Shown here piece after piece: positions 55,909 through 64,000 of a DNA stretch of 64,000 nt. Every line of letters starts with the position of its first letter. Position 1 is the first letter of the stretch. The notes beneath the pieces are model-generated. The model saw nothing but the letters and a program-made list of their open reading frames with translations, searched no databases and had not been told where the DNA came from. The position numbers and the translations under genes were made by a program. This DNA is from Parapontixanthobacter sp963736595 (GTDB lineage Bacteria; Pseudomonadota; Alphaproteobacteria; Sphingomonadales; Sphingomonadaceae), in the NCBI GenBank assembly GCA_963736595.1, contig CAVTPG010000011.1, positions 248,001-312,000 on the forward strand, read 5' to 3'.

Positions 55909-57114
55909 ATGAAAAAGACCACCGGAATGGATCGCACCATCACGCAAAACTGGCGCGCTGCCACGCGCGCAGTGCGGGGCGGCACCTGGCGCAGCGAACA
56001 TGGCGAAACGAGCGAGGCATTGTTCCTCACTTCGGGTTACACTTACGACGATGCAGCAAGCGTTGCCGCGCGCTTTGCCGGTGATGAGCAGGGCATGACC
56101 TATTCGCGGCTGCAAAACCCGACCGTCGCGATGCTGGAAGAACGGATCGCCTTAATGGAAGGCGCGGAAGCCTGCCGCGCGCAAGCAAGCGGGATGGCGG
56201 CAATGACCGCGTCGCTGCTGTGCCAGCTTTCGGCGGGCGATCACTGTGTTGCGGCGCGGGCGGCGTTCGGGTCATGCCGGTGGCTCGTCGATCATCTGCT
56301 GCCGCGCTTCGGGATCGAAACCACCGTCATCGACAGCGTTGATAATGCCGCGTGGGAGCAAGCCATCCGGCCCAACACCAAAGTGTTTTTCTTCGAGACG
56401 CCGGCCAATCCGACGCTCGACATCGTGGATTTGCAGCACGTGTGCGACCTTGCCAGGGCGCACGGAATTACGACGGTGGTCGACAACGCATTCTGCTCGC
56501 CCGCTCTGCAGCGCCCGATGGAATTCGGGGCGGATGTCATCGCCTATTCGGCGACCAAACTGATGGATGGACAGGGCCGCGTGCTGGCCGGTGCGATCTG
56601 CGGCAGCGAAGCTTTCATTGAAGAGAGCTTGATGCCTTTTCAGCGCAACACCGGCCCGACTTGCGCGCCGTTCAATGCCTGGGTCGTGCTGAAAGGCCTT
56701 GAAACGCTCGACTTGCGTGCGCGCAAACAGAGCGAGAATGCGCTGGCGCTGGGGCAGTTTATGGAACGGCGGGTTGCCAAGATGCTGCATCCCGGCTTGC
56801 CCAGCCATCCGCGACACGAAATCGCGATGCGGCAAATGGACGCCTGCGGCCCAATTTTCAGCTTCATCGTTGATGGTCGCACGCAAGCTCACGCCATTCT
56901 CGATGCGTTGCAACTGATCGATATTTCGAACAATATCGGCGATACGCGCAGTCTGATGTGCCATCCGGCCAGCACAACTCACGCAGGCCTGACGCACGAA
57001 GAGCGCGAAGAAATGGGCGTTGTCGAAGGGATGCTCAGGATCAATGTTGGGTTGGAAGATGTGCAGGATTTGATCGATGATATGGATCAGGCGCTGACGG
57101 TTGCAGGACTGTAG
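55909..57114 (+). CDS. metZ: O-succinylhomoserine sulfhydrylase (Cys/Met metabolism PLP enzyme)
   Basis: Trans-sulfuration-family PLP enzyme of 401 residues. NPTVAMLEERIALMEGAEACRA matches the family, PLP Lys in AYSATKLMDGQGRVLAGAIC, and the SLMCHPASTTHAGLTHEER block near the C-terminus. The MetZ assignment (direct sulfhydrylation of O-succinylhomoserine to homocysteine) fits this sequence type and the GQGRVLAG context, but a cystathionine gamma-synthase activity cannot be excluded from sequence alone. Confidence 0.88.
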   Translation: MKKTTGMDRTITQNWRAATRAVRGGTWRSEHGETSEALFLTSGYTYDDAASVAARFAGDEQGMTYSRLQNPTVAMLEERIALMEGAEACRAQASGMAAMTASLLCQLSAGDHCVAARAAFGSCRWLVDHLLPRFGIETTVIDSVDNAAWEQAIRPNTKVFFFETPANPTLDIVDLQHVCDLARAHGITTVVDNAFCSPALQRPMEFGADVIAYSATKLMDGQGRVLAGAICGSEAFIEESLMPFQRNTGPTCAPFNAWVVLKGLETLDLRARKQSENALALGQFMERRVAKMLHPGLPSHPRHEIAMRQMDACGPIFSFIVDGRTQAHAILDALQLIDISNNIGDTRSLMCHPASTTHAGLTHEEREEMGVVEGMLRINVGLEDVQDLIDDMDQALTVAGL

Positions 57115-57254
57115 CAGCGGTCAGCTTGGGAGATGCACCTGTCAGGCTTCGTGCGCCATAAAAGCACCGATCCAAAGCCCATGACCTCCACCACACGGAA
57201 AATTCCGCTATTTGTTAATTGATGTGCAAAGTCAGGCTTGGTAGTCGCTCACAC

Positions 57255-57656
57255 ATGATGAAGGCCTTTTTCCAGCACGCCGCAACCAGCCACGAAGTCA
57301 CTGTTCGAGTCGCCGTCAACTTCTTGCCCGAACAATCGCAACCCGAGGCGGGCAAGTGGTTCTGGGTGTATCATATCAGGATCGAAAACAATTCGGGCGA
57401 GACGCTGCAATTAAAGACTCGCCATTGGCGAATTACCGACGGGCAAGGGCACGTCACTCATATCGATGGCGACGGCGTAGTCGGCGATCAGCCCATCCTG
57501 ACTCCCGGCGATGCGCATGATTACGTGTCGGGTTGTCCGCTCACCACGCCGCATGGATCGATGGAGGGCTTTTATGGCTTTACCAGAGGCAATGGCGACC
57601 CGGTCGAGGTACGCATTCCGTTCTTTCCGCTGGCTGCTCCCGCGACGATCAACTGA
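57255..57656 (+). CDS. apaG: Co2+/Mg2+ homeostasis protein ApaG
   Basis: Single-domain protein of 133 residues with the DUF525 fold. FWVYHIRIENNSGETLQLKT, RHWRITDGQGHVTHIDGDGVVG and SGCPLTTPHGSMEGFYGF match ApaG. The open frame reaches back to 57219 but ATG 57255 (or 57258) is closer to the usual start. ApaG binds metal/nucleotide and links to Ap4A metabolism in some bacteria; the exact role is unclear. It is followed by a LysR gene. Confidence 0.92.
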   Translation: MMKAFFQHAATSHEVTVRVAVNFLPEQSQPEAGKWFWVYHIRIENNSGETLQLKTRHWRITDGQGHVTHIDGDGVVGDQPILTPGDAHDYVSGCPLTTPHGSMEGFYGFTRGNGDPVEVRIPFFPLAAPATIN

Positions 57657-57725
57657 GACAAGTCCGGGCTGCACAAGTCATACAGGGTTGCGGCGTACAA
57701 TTCCGCGCGATAGGCGCTTGGGCTT

Positions 57726-58523
57726 ATGAAACGGACTCACCTCCCGCTTAACGCCCTGCGCGTGTTCGATGCTGCCGCGCGGCATCTGTCGTTCACACGC
57801 GCCGCCGATGAGTTGGCCGTGACACCCGCCGCCGTGGGCCAGCAAATCCGCGCGCTGGAGGATCACCTTGGCACCGTCTTGTTCCGCCGGACCAGTCGCG
57901 GTCTGGAACTAACCCCTGAAGCCACCGCTGGCCTCGATTCCTTGCGCGATGGTTTCCTGCGCTTTGAAGAAAGCGTGCAGGCGATGCAGGCGGGTCAAGC
58001 CAGCGACCGCTTCACTATCGCCGCCCCGCGCGAATTTTACGCGCAATGGCTGGCGCCGCGCCTTGCCGCCTATCGCGCCGCGCACCCCGATGTCCGCTAT
58101 CAGTTGATCGAGAACGAGAACGCCGACTTTGCTGAAGCCAATCTTGACCTCGCCGTGCGCTTGATCGATGGGCCGGGCGATCTGGAAGGCATCGAGTTGG
58201 CTCCTGCGCGCCGGGTCGTGGTGGCCGCGAAAGACGCTCCCGATAGCTGGATTTCCTGGCCGGGCGCGCCGCTGCCCGAAGGGGCGGAGGCTTCTATTAC
58301 AACCGGCAATGCGGGACAGGCGCTGTCCTCGGCGATGGCAGGGATGGGCCGCGCGATCCTGCCGTATTTGCTGGTGGAGGAGGCGTTGAATGCCGAGCGC
58401 CTGACCATATTGGAAGGGCCGGACGAGGGACGCCGCGCTTACTGGCTGGTCGCGCCGCTACCGCAATGGCGGCAGAAGAAGGTGAAGGCGCTGCTGGCGT
58501 TTTTGCAGGAGAGCTTCGACTGA
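57726..58523 (+). CDS. LysR family transcriptional regulator (GcvA-like)
   Basis: Regulator of 265 residues, slightly short for the family. N-terminal helix-turn-helix LPLNALRVFDAAARHLSFTR and AADELAVTPAAVGQQIRALE; the effector domain is less conserved and the C-terminal half is short. GcvA-like opening motif. No divergent target gene: apaG lies upstream on the same strand and the methyltransferase gene downstream. Confidence 0.87.
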   Translation: MKRTHLPLNALRVFDAAARHLSFTRAADELAVTPAAVGQQIRALEDHLGTVLFRRTSRGLELTPEATAGLDSLRDGFLRFEESVQAMQAGQASDRFTIAAPREFYAQWLAPRLAAYRAAHPDVRYQLIENENADFAEANLDLAVRLIDGPGDLEGIELAPARRVVVAAKDAPDSWISWPGAPLPEGAEASITTGNAGQALSSAMAGMGRAILPYLLVEEALNAERLTILEGPDEGRRAYWLVAPLPQWRQKKVKALLAFLQESFD

Positions 58524-58751
58524 GGGCGTCTGCCGGAGTGTCAGTGTTTTGCGCTTTTCTTTCCTTTCGCGAAACTAGTTAAAACGCTGACGGATGAGCA
58601 GCGGCTTGTGCAGTTTGGAGCGGTGACCGGCGATGCAAAGGTGCGACCCAAACGCAAAACGTGCGATGTTCGAAAGTGGATTGGCAAGACGTCAATTATT
58701 ACTAGCACTTTGCGGTCGGGATACTTACGCCAGTTGCATGGGGGAGGGATA

Positions 58752-60374
58752 ATGACCAACACACTATATTATGGCGATAACCTCCATGTCCTGCGCGAAC
58801 ATGTGAAGGATGAAAGCGTCGATCTGATTTACCTCGACCCGCCGTTCAATTCGAACGCCAATTACAACATCCTGTTCAAATCGCCGGAAGGGCAGGACAG
58901 CGACGCGCAGATCGAAGCGTTCGAGGATACGTGGCACTGGAACGACACGGCGGAGGACGCCTTTGACGAGGTGATGAAGAGCGGGAACACGCAGGCGTTC
59001 GAACTGCTGCGCTCCATGCGCGCCTTCCTCGGCGATAATGACATGATGGCCTATCTGGCGATGATGGCGATCCGGCTGATCGAATTGCACCGAGTGCTGA
59101 AGCCGACGGGTTCGCTGTATTTGCACTGCGACTCAACGGCGAGCCATTATCTGAAGCTGCTGCTGGACGGGGTGTTTGGGCCGACTAATTACCGGAATGA
59201 AATTGTTTGGAAGCGGACCACCACCCACAACGACAGTAAAACCTGGAGTAAAGTTACCGATTCAATACTGTTTTATACGAAAGGAAAGTCGTTCACTTGG
59301 AACACGCCTAGGGAACCTCTGAGCGAAGATTATCGCAACACGAAATATCGCCATGATGATGGTGATGGACGAGGCCTCTACCGACTCGACAATATGACTA
59401 GCCCAAATCCACGACCAAAAATGATGTACCAATGGCTAGGTTTCCCCTTTCCTCCAATGGGATGGCGATACAAACCGGAAACTATGCAAAAGCTGCATGA
59501 TGAGGGTCGAGTTTGGTATCCCACGAATGATGACGGCTCTTTCAGGCTGGATCGTCGACCTCAACTTAAAAGGTATCTTTCAGAGACAGATGGGGGCGTA
59601 ATGGGTGTTGTTTGGTCAGACATCTCCCCACTCAATTCTCAAGCCCAAGAACGTCTTGGCTATCCCACGCAAAAACCGCTCGCTCTAGTCGAACGCATCA
59701 TCGCGGCCTCCTCCAACGAAGGCGACGTCATCCTCGACCCATTCTGCGGCTGCGGCACGGCGGTTCATGCGGCGCAGAAGCTAAGCCGCCAGTGGATGGG
59801 CATCGACGTGACCCATCTGGCCATCACGCTAATCGAAAAGCGGATGAAGGATGCCTTTGCGGGAATCGCCTTTGACGTGGTGGGCCGCCCGCAAACGCTC
59901 GCCGCCGCGATGGACCTTGCCGAACGCGACAAATATCAATTCCAGTGGTGGGCGGTCAGCATGGTCGATGCCCTGCCTTATGGCGGCAAGAAGAAGGGCG
60001 CGGACGGCGGGATCGACGGGCTGATCTATTTCAAGCCCGATGGGAAGAAGACCGAGAAAGCGATTGTGTCGGTGAAGGGAGGCAAGAATGTGTCCGTCAC
60101 AATGATCCGCGATCTGCACAGCGCGATGGAGCGGGAAAAGGCGATCTTCGGTGTGTTCATCACCGCTGCAATGCCCACGGGACCGATGGAAAAAGAAGCC
60201 GCCGCTGTGGGTCGCTGGGAAAATCCATCGACAGGGCGCAAATCTGCGCGCTTGCAAATTCTGACTCTCGCCGAATTATTCCAAGGCAAGAAGCCTGACA
60301 TTCCTTGGGTCGATGCCAGTGTGCTAAAAAGTGCCAAGCGCGAAGATACGACAAGGCAAGATCGACTGCTTTGA
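58752..60374 (+). CDS. Site-specific DNA methyltransferase with C-terminal restriction-endonuclease-like domain
   Basis: Protein of 540 residues. N-terminal adenine/cytosine N-methylase core of beta order: DPPF (residues 29-32, VDLIYLDPPFNSNANYN) then SAM motif DPFCGCGT (from Asp329, VILDPFCGCGTAVHA). The middle region (about residues 155-300, bases 59215-59650), the probable recognition domain, is AT-richer (24 of 60 in the line at 59221) than both flanks. The C-terminal domain carries GGIDGLIYF (Asp422) and SVKGG (Lys442), resembling the PD-(D/E)xK centre of Mrr-type nucleases, with Ser in place of Glu/Gln before xK. ATG 58752 follows GGGGGAGGG. No separate restriction or specificity gene is adjacent. 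Confidence 0.85.
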   Translation: MTNTLYYGDNLHVLREHVKDESVDLIYLDPPFNSNANYNILFKSPEGQDSDAQIEAFEDTWHWNDTAEDAFDEVMKSGNTQAFELLRSMRAFLGDNDMMAYLAMMAIRLIELHRVLKPTGSLYLHCDSTASHYLKLLLDGVFGPTNYRNEIVWKRTTTHNDSKTWSKVTDSILFYTKGKSFTWNTPREPLSEDYRNTKYRHDDGDGRGLYRLDNMTSPNPRPKMMYQWLGFPFPPMGWRYKPETMQKLHDEGRVWYPTNDDGSFRLDRRPQLKRYLSETDGGVMGVVWSDISPLNSQAQERLGYPTQKPLALVERIIAASSNEGDVILDPFCGCGTAVHAAQKLSRQWMGIDVTHLAITLIEKRMKDAFAGIAFDVVGRPQTLAAAMDLAERDKYQFQWWAVSMVDALPYGGKKKGADGGIDGLIYFKPDGKKTEKAIVSVKGGKNVSVTMIRDLHSAMEREKAIFGVFITAAMPTGPMEKEAAAVGRWENPSTGRKSARLQILTLAELFQGKKPDIPWVDASVLKSAKREDTTRQDRLL

Positions 60375-60829
60375 TCCCTTGACCCAGCCACGAATCCCGC
60401 ATAAAGGCGCATCTATCCGGTGTTGAGGAAACTCAATGCTGCGATAAAAGAGCTGAACATTGCCGGTTTGTCCCGGAGCCTTCGCTGATTTAGCGCAAGG
60501 CTCTTTTTCGTGAGAAGGGGCGACTGTCAAAGTAACCCGGTGCTTGTGTAGTATCTGGTGGAGTGTTTCAGGCTCGCGCTTACGTGAAGAGGCTTCGCTG
60601 ATGCGGCTCCTCTTACTCGCTGAGACTCGGTTAACTCCGGGATGTCAGCAAAGCGCGACCCCGATACATTCCGCATAGGACTATCAGGTGCCAGCCGGTT
60701 CGCGCTTGGGCCATGTGCTGTATTCTTCTCGGGCTGGTCCCGTGGGTTGACTGCACAGAAACGGCGCAGAGCAATCGGCGATCCTAGTGCGGCAATGTCG
60801 CGGCGCTAGAAAATTAGGTGAAGAGAATA
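60375..60829 (+). other. 455-base gap between the methyltransferase gene and rpsL
   Basis: The largest gap in the window. It holds a terminator at 60476-60508 and then about 320 bases leading into rpsL, where I see no ORF with coding character and no tRNA. A TTGACT at 60748-60753 could be a -35 box for the str operon, but the -10 element is weak. This leader may contain the str-operon promoter. Confidence 0.5.
60476..60508 (+). terminator. Rho-independent terminator after the methyltransferase gene
   Basis: GAGCCTT (60476-60482) pairs with AAGGCTC (60497-60503), with an inner CGCT/AGCG stem, followed by TTTTT at 60504-60508. It separates the methyltransferase transcript from the str operon. 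Confidence 0.82.
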
Positions 60830-61201
60830 ATGCCGACGATTAACCAGCTGGTCCGCAAGGGCCGCGTTCCGCAGAAGGCCAAGTCCAAGGTGCCTGCGAT
60901 GGAAGCGAACCCGCAAAAGCGCGGCGTTTGCACGCGCGTCTATACGACGACGCCGAAGAAGCCGAACTCCGCATTGCGTAAAGTCGCCAAGGTGCGCCTG
61001 ACCAATCAGCGCGAAGTCATTTCCTATATTCCGGGCGAGGGTCACAACTTGCAGGAACACTCCGTGGTGCTGATCCGCGGCGGCCGTGTGCGCGACCTTC
61101 CCGGTGTGCGTTATCATGTGCTGCGCGGCGTGCTCGACACGCAAGGGGTGAAGGATCGCAAGCAGAGCCGGTCCAAATACGGGGCCAAGCGGCCTAAATA
61201 A
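60830..61201 (+). CDS. rpsL: 30S ribosomal protein S12
   Basis: Small-subunit decoding-centre protein of 123 residues: MPTINQLVRKGRVPQKAKSK, TTTPKKPNSALRKVAKVRL and EGHNLQEHSVVLIRGGRVRD. Lys43 and Lys88 regions (TPKKPNS, RGGRVRDLPGVRYH) match wild type, so no streptomycin-resistance change is obvious. ATG 60830 has AGGTGAAGAG upstream; the earlier start at 60818 is ignored. First gene of the str operon. Confidence 0.98.
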   Translation: MPTINQLVRKGRVPQKAKSKVPAMEANPQKRGVCTRVYTTTPKKPNSALRKVAKVRLTNQREVISYIPGEGHNLQEHSVVLIRGGRVRDLPGVRYHVLRGVLDTQGVKDRKQSRSKYGAKRPK

Positions 61202-61258
61202 GATTTTCGTGCCGCCGATCTTGCGAGGTTGGTGGTGAAGTTGTTTTTTGTGGGGTGC

Positions 61259-61280
61259 GCCTTCGACATCGGTCGAAGGC
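61259..61280 (+). promoter_or_regulatory. Perfect 9-bp hairpin in the rpsL-rpsG spacer
   Basis: GCCTTCGAC (61259-61267) pairs exactly with GTCGAAGGC (61272-61280) around a 4-base loop, in a 199-base spacer that is long for this operon. No T-run follows, so it is not a simple terminator; an RNA-processing site or regulatory element is possible. Confidence 0.5.
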
Positions 61281-61400
61281 TTTCGGCTCCGGCCCTTTTC
61301 CCCGCCCAGCTACTCAATATGGTCCAGATAATGGATCGGGTAGTTAGGCGAGGGAGGGGGCAGGTACCGCACCCCGAACTCCCAAAGGAGTACGGATAAA

Positions 61401-61871
61401 ATGTCACGTCGTCGTCGTCCCGAAAAGCGGGTCATCCTGCCCGATCCCAAATTTGGTGATCAGGTTCTGTCGAAATTCATGAACAATCTCATGCTTGACG
61501 GTAAGAAATCCACTGCCGAGCGGATCGTTTATGGCGCGCTCGACACGGTTGAGGCGAAAGCCAAAGCCGACCCGGTGCAGATGTTCCATGACGCGCTGAA
61601 TAATGTGTCGCCGCAAGTCGAAGTGCGCAGCCGCCGCGTCGGTGGTGCCACGTATCAGGTGCCGGTCGAGGTTCGCCCCGAGCGTGCGCAAGCTCTCGCC
61701 ATTCGCTGGCTGATTGGTGCTGCGCGTGGCCGTGCGGAAACGACGATGTCGGCGCGCCTGTCGGGCGAACTGATGGATGCGGCGAACAATCGCGGCAATG
61801 CGGTGAAAAAGCGCGAAGATTCGCATCGGATGGCCGATGCCAACCGGGCTTTCTCGCACTACCGCTGGTAA
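61401..61871 (+). CDS. rpsG: 30S ribosomal protein S7
   Basis: Assembly-initiating small-subunit protein of 156 residues: MSRRRRPEKRVILPDPKFGD, KFMNNLMLDGKKSTAERIVY, and RWLIGAARGRAETTMSARLSG. ATG 61401 is preceded by AAAGGAG. Second gene of the str operon, followed by fusA. Confidence 0.98.
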   Translation: MSRRRRPEKRVILPDPKFGDQVLSKFMNNLMLDGKKSTAERIVYGALDTVEAKAKADPVQMFHDALNNVSPQVEVRSRRVGGATYQVPVEVRPERAQALAIRWLIGAARGRAETTMSARLSGELMDAANNRGNAVKKREDSHRMADANRAFSHYRW

Positions 61872-61991
61872 TATTAGGCTAAGGCGCGGGGCAAATCGGC
61901 CCCACGTCTTACACCTGTAACAATTGCAACTATATCGGGAGTGGGTCACGTCAATGTGGCCTCTCCCATTTAACCCTTGAGGTACTTGAAC

Positions 61992-64000
61992 ATGGCCCGC
62001 GAATATCCGCTGGAACGCTATCGTAATATCGGGATCATGGCGCATATCGACGCCGGGAAAACGACCACGACCGAGCGTATTTTGTATTACACCGGCAAAT
62101 CCTATAAAATCGGCGAAGTGCATGATGGCGCGGCGACGATGGACTGGATGGAACAGGAGCAGGAGCGCGGGATTACGATCACGTCCGCTGCGACTACGAC
62201 TTTCTGGCAGAACGAAGATGGCAAGGGCGAAAAGCACCGCATCAACATCATCGATACGCCGGGTCACGTCGATTTCACGATTGAAGTCGAGCGTTCTTTG
62301 CGGGTGCTGGATGGCGCGGTTGCGGTATTCGACGGTGTTGCAGGTGTTGAGCCGCAATCCGAAACTGTCTGGCGTCAGGCTGACAAATATGGCGTGCCGC
62401 GGATGTGCTTCATCAACAAGCTCGACCGGACCGGTGCTGACTTCTATTACTGCGTGGACAGCATCGTGGAGCGCTTGGGCGCTACGCCGCTGGTCCTGTA
62501 TCTCCCGATCGGCGCGGAAAGCGACCTCAAGGGTGTGGTCGATCTCGTCAACAATCGCGGTATCGTGTGGGAAAATGACGGTCTCGGTGCCGACTTCTCC
62601 TATGTCGATGTTCCGGCTGAATTGGCCGACAAAACTGCTGAATATCGCGAAAAGCTGATCGAAACTGCGGTTGAGCAGGACGATGATGTGATGGAAACCT
62701 ATCTGGAAGGCGAAATTCCAGATGCGGCGACCTTGAAACGGCTGATCCGCAAAGGCACGATGGCGCGCGCTTTCGTTCCAGTGCTGTGTGGTTCGGCCTT
62801 CAAGAACAAAGGCGTTCAGCCGCTGCTCGATGCGGTGGTGGATTATATGCCATCGCCATTGGACGTTCCGGCGATTAAGGGCATTTTGCCCGACAGCGAC
62901 AAGGAAGAAACGCGGCCATCATCCGACGAGGCTCCGTTCAGCGCGCTGGCATTCAAGATCATGAACGATCCGTTTGTGGGCTCGCTGACTTTCACGCGTA
63001 TTTATTCAGGCCATCTTGCAAAAGGTATGGTGCTGAACTCCGTCAAGGAGAAGAAGGAAAAGATCGGGCGGATGCTCTTGATGCATTCCAACAATCGCGA
63101 AGATATCGATGAGGCATTTGCCGGCGACATCGTTGCAATTGCGGGCATGAAAGACACGACCACAGGCGATACGCTGTGCGATCCGGCGCATCCGATCATT
63201 CTGGAACGGATGGAATTCCCAGAGCCGGTGATTGAATTGTCGGTGGAGCCAAAGACCAAGGCCGACCAGGAAAAGATGGGCGTTGCGCTCAATCGTCTGG
63301 CAGCTGAGGATCCTTCGTTCCGCGTCACGACCGATCACGAATCAGGTCAGACAATCATCAAGGGTATGGGCGAGCTTCACCTCGACATTCTCGTCGATCG
63401 GATGAAGCGCGAATTCAAGGTCGAAGCCAATGTCGGCGCGCCGCAAGTCGCATATCGCGAATCGCTGGGCCGTCAGATCGACGTCGATTACACCCATAAA
63501 AAGCAGTCGGGTGGTTCCGGGCAGTTTGCTCGTGCCAAGGCGACCTTTATTCCGGGTGAGCGCGGTCAGGGCATCGTTTTTGAAGATAGCATCAAGGGCG
63601 GTAATATTCCTCGCGAATATATTCCAAGTCTTGAAAAAGGGATGCGCGAGCAAGCCGATAGCGGTTATCTGATCGGCTTCCCGATTATCGATTTCACGAT
63701 CAAGCTGACCGATGGTGCCTATCACGATGTCGATAGTTCGACGGTGGCGTTTGAAATTTGCGGTCGTGGCGCAATGCGTGAAGCGGCGGAACGTGGCGGT
63801 ATCAAACTGCTAGAGCCGGTGATGAAGGTTGAAGTTATCACGCCTGACGATTATCTCGGCGATGTTATCGGCGACCTTAATTCACGCCGTGGCCAGATAC
63901 AGGGCACGGATACGCGCGGTAACGCTCAGGCGGTCGAAGCGATGGTTCCGCTGGCCAATATGTTCGGTTACGTGAACGAGCTGCGTTCGTTCAGTCAGGG
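61992..64000 (+). CDS. fusA: Elongation factor G, 3' end cut off by window
   Basis: Translocase GTPase; 669 complete codons are visible and the gene continues past the window. G1 MAHIDAGKTTTTERILYYTG, effector region EQERGITITSA, G3 INIIDTPGHVDFT, G4 FINKLDRTGADF. Domain II (GSLTFTRIYSGHLAKGM), domain III (GMGELHLDILVDRMKREFKV), domain IV (YTHKKQSGGSGQFARAKATF) and the start of domain V (LLEPVMKVEVITPDDYLGDV) follow in order. The start at ATG 61992 fits EF-G beginning MAREYPLERYRNIGIMAH. Third gene of the operon; tuf is expected next. Confidence 0.98.
   Translation, partial: MAREYPLERYRNIGIMAHIDAGKTTTTERILYYTGKSYKIGEVHDGAATMDWMEQEQERGITITSAATTTFWQNEDGKGEKHRINIIDTPGHVDFTIEVERSLRVLDGAVAVFDGVAGVEPQSETVWRQADKYGVPRMCFINKLDRTGADFYYCVDSIVERLGATPLVLYLPIGAESDLKGVVDLVNNRGIVWENDGLGADFSYVDVPAELADKTAEYREKLIETAVEQDDDVMETYLEGEIPDAATLKRLIRKGTMARAFVPVLCGSAFKNKGVQPLLDAVVDYMPSPLDVPAIKGILPDSDKEETRPSSDEAPFSALAFKIMNDPFVGSLTFTRIYSGHLAKGMVLNSVKEKKEKIGRMLLMHSNNREDIDEAFAGDIVAIAGMKDTTTGDTLCDPAHPIILERMEFPEPVIELSVEPKTKADQEKMGVALNRLAAEDPSFRVTTDHESGQTIIKGMGELHLDILVDRMKREFKVEANVGAPQVAYRESLGRQIDVDYTHKKQSGGSGQFARAKATFIPGERGQGIVFEDSIKGGNIPREYIPSLEKGMREQADSGYLIGFPIIDFTIKLTDGAYHDVDSSTVAFEICGRGAMREAAERGGIKLLEPVMKVEVITPDDYLGDVIGDLNSRRGQIQGTDTRGNAQAVEAMVPLANMFGYVNELRSFSQ

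Noticed and set aside
1..64000. Defence island, prophage or mobile element
   Set aside because: No integrase, transposase, phage structural gene, or inverted repeats were seen; the lone methyltransferase does not make an island.

Overview
The window looks like chromosomal core DNA of an alphaproteobacterium, most likely Sphingomonadales and plausibly the Erythrobacteraceae. The signs are GC-rich genes (63% in a 60-base line counted in dprA), a MucR/Ros zinc-finger regulator beside fur, a C4-type 5-aminolevulinate synthase, a class II (plant-type) DAHP synthase, the order miaB-phoH-ybeY-corC, and the alternative (carboxyspermidine) polyamine route. The family assignment is inference from protein character and gene order, without a database search. 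I see no rRNA, tRNA, CRISPR array, prophage or insertion sequence.

Layout. Bases 1-12300: a truncated membrane acyltransferase, mgtE, a cyclophilin, miaB-phoH-ybeY-corC, a LysR regulator, then a minus-strand run nfuA, rutE-like, tsaB, rimI, mucR, fur, plsC. Bases 12386-22606: a secreted M16 protease, class II DAHP synthase, the ergothioneine pair egtB-egtD, a membrane retropepsin-like protease, a response regulator, a tyrosine phosphatase and trxB. Bases 22714-30526: two MAPEG proteins, a polyamine block (carboxyspermidine dehydrogenase, an S41/PDZ protein wedged in, carboxyspermidine decarboxylase, an ornithine-type decarboxylase) and an ECF42-type sigma factor with its DGPF/YCII partner. 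Bases 30664-47232: a TbpB-like lipoprotein, an asparagine-synthase-like protein, nitroreductase-hemA, murI and plsY in opposite directions, dprA, an AT-rich membrane gene, topA, era-rnc-lepB, pgi and a TupA-like ATP-grasp protein. Bases 47396-64000: a RhlE-type helicase with an RG-rich tail, gor, tspO, ubiK, an S9 peptidase, recO-leuB, metZ, apaG, a LysR regulator, a methyltransferase-nuclease fusion and the start of the str operon (rpsL, rpsG, fusA).

Two things run across the window. First, eight otherwise well-preserved genes (corC, DAHP synthase, the amino-acid decarboxylase, the TbpB-like lipoprotein, pgi, the ATP-grasp gene, gor and the S9 peptidase) are interrupted by ten single-base indels, several in short homopolymers. 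Because pgi, gor and the DAHP synthase are central metabolic genes and both sides of every break stay conserved, sequencing or assembly error is the simplest explanation; such genes are entered as one CDS over the repaired span. Second, several genes are tightly coupled by 1-4 base stop/start overlaps (egtB-egtD, the polyamine trio, plsY-dprA-AT-rich gene, topA-small protein, hemA-nitroreductase, rnc-era, recO-leuB, and the two MAPEG genes), which indicates operons.

The most unusual items are the S41/PDZ protein embedded in the polyamine operon, the AT-rich membrane gene fused into the plsY-dprA operon, the solitary methyltransferase with a C-terminal PD-(D/E)xK-like domain and an AT-rich recognition region next to the str operon, and a five-copy 14-bp tandem repeat that contains a stop codon. 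I found no large undescribed multi-gene system.
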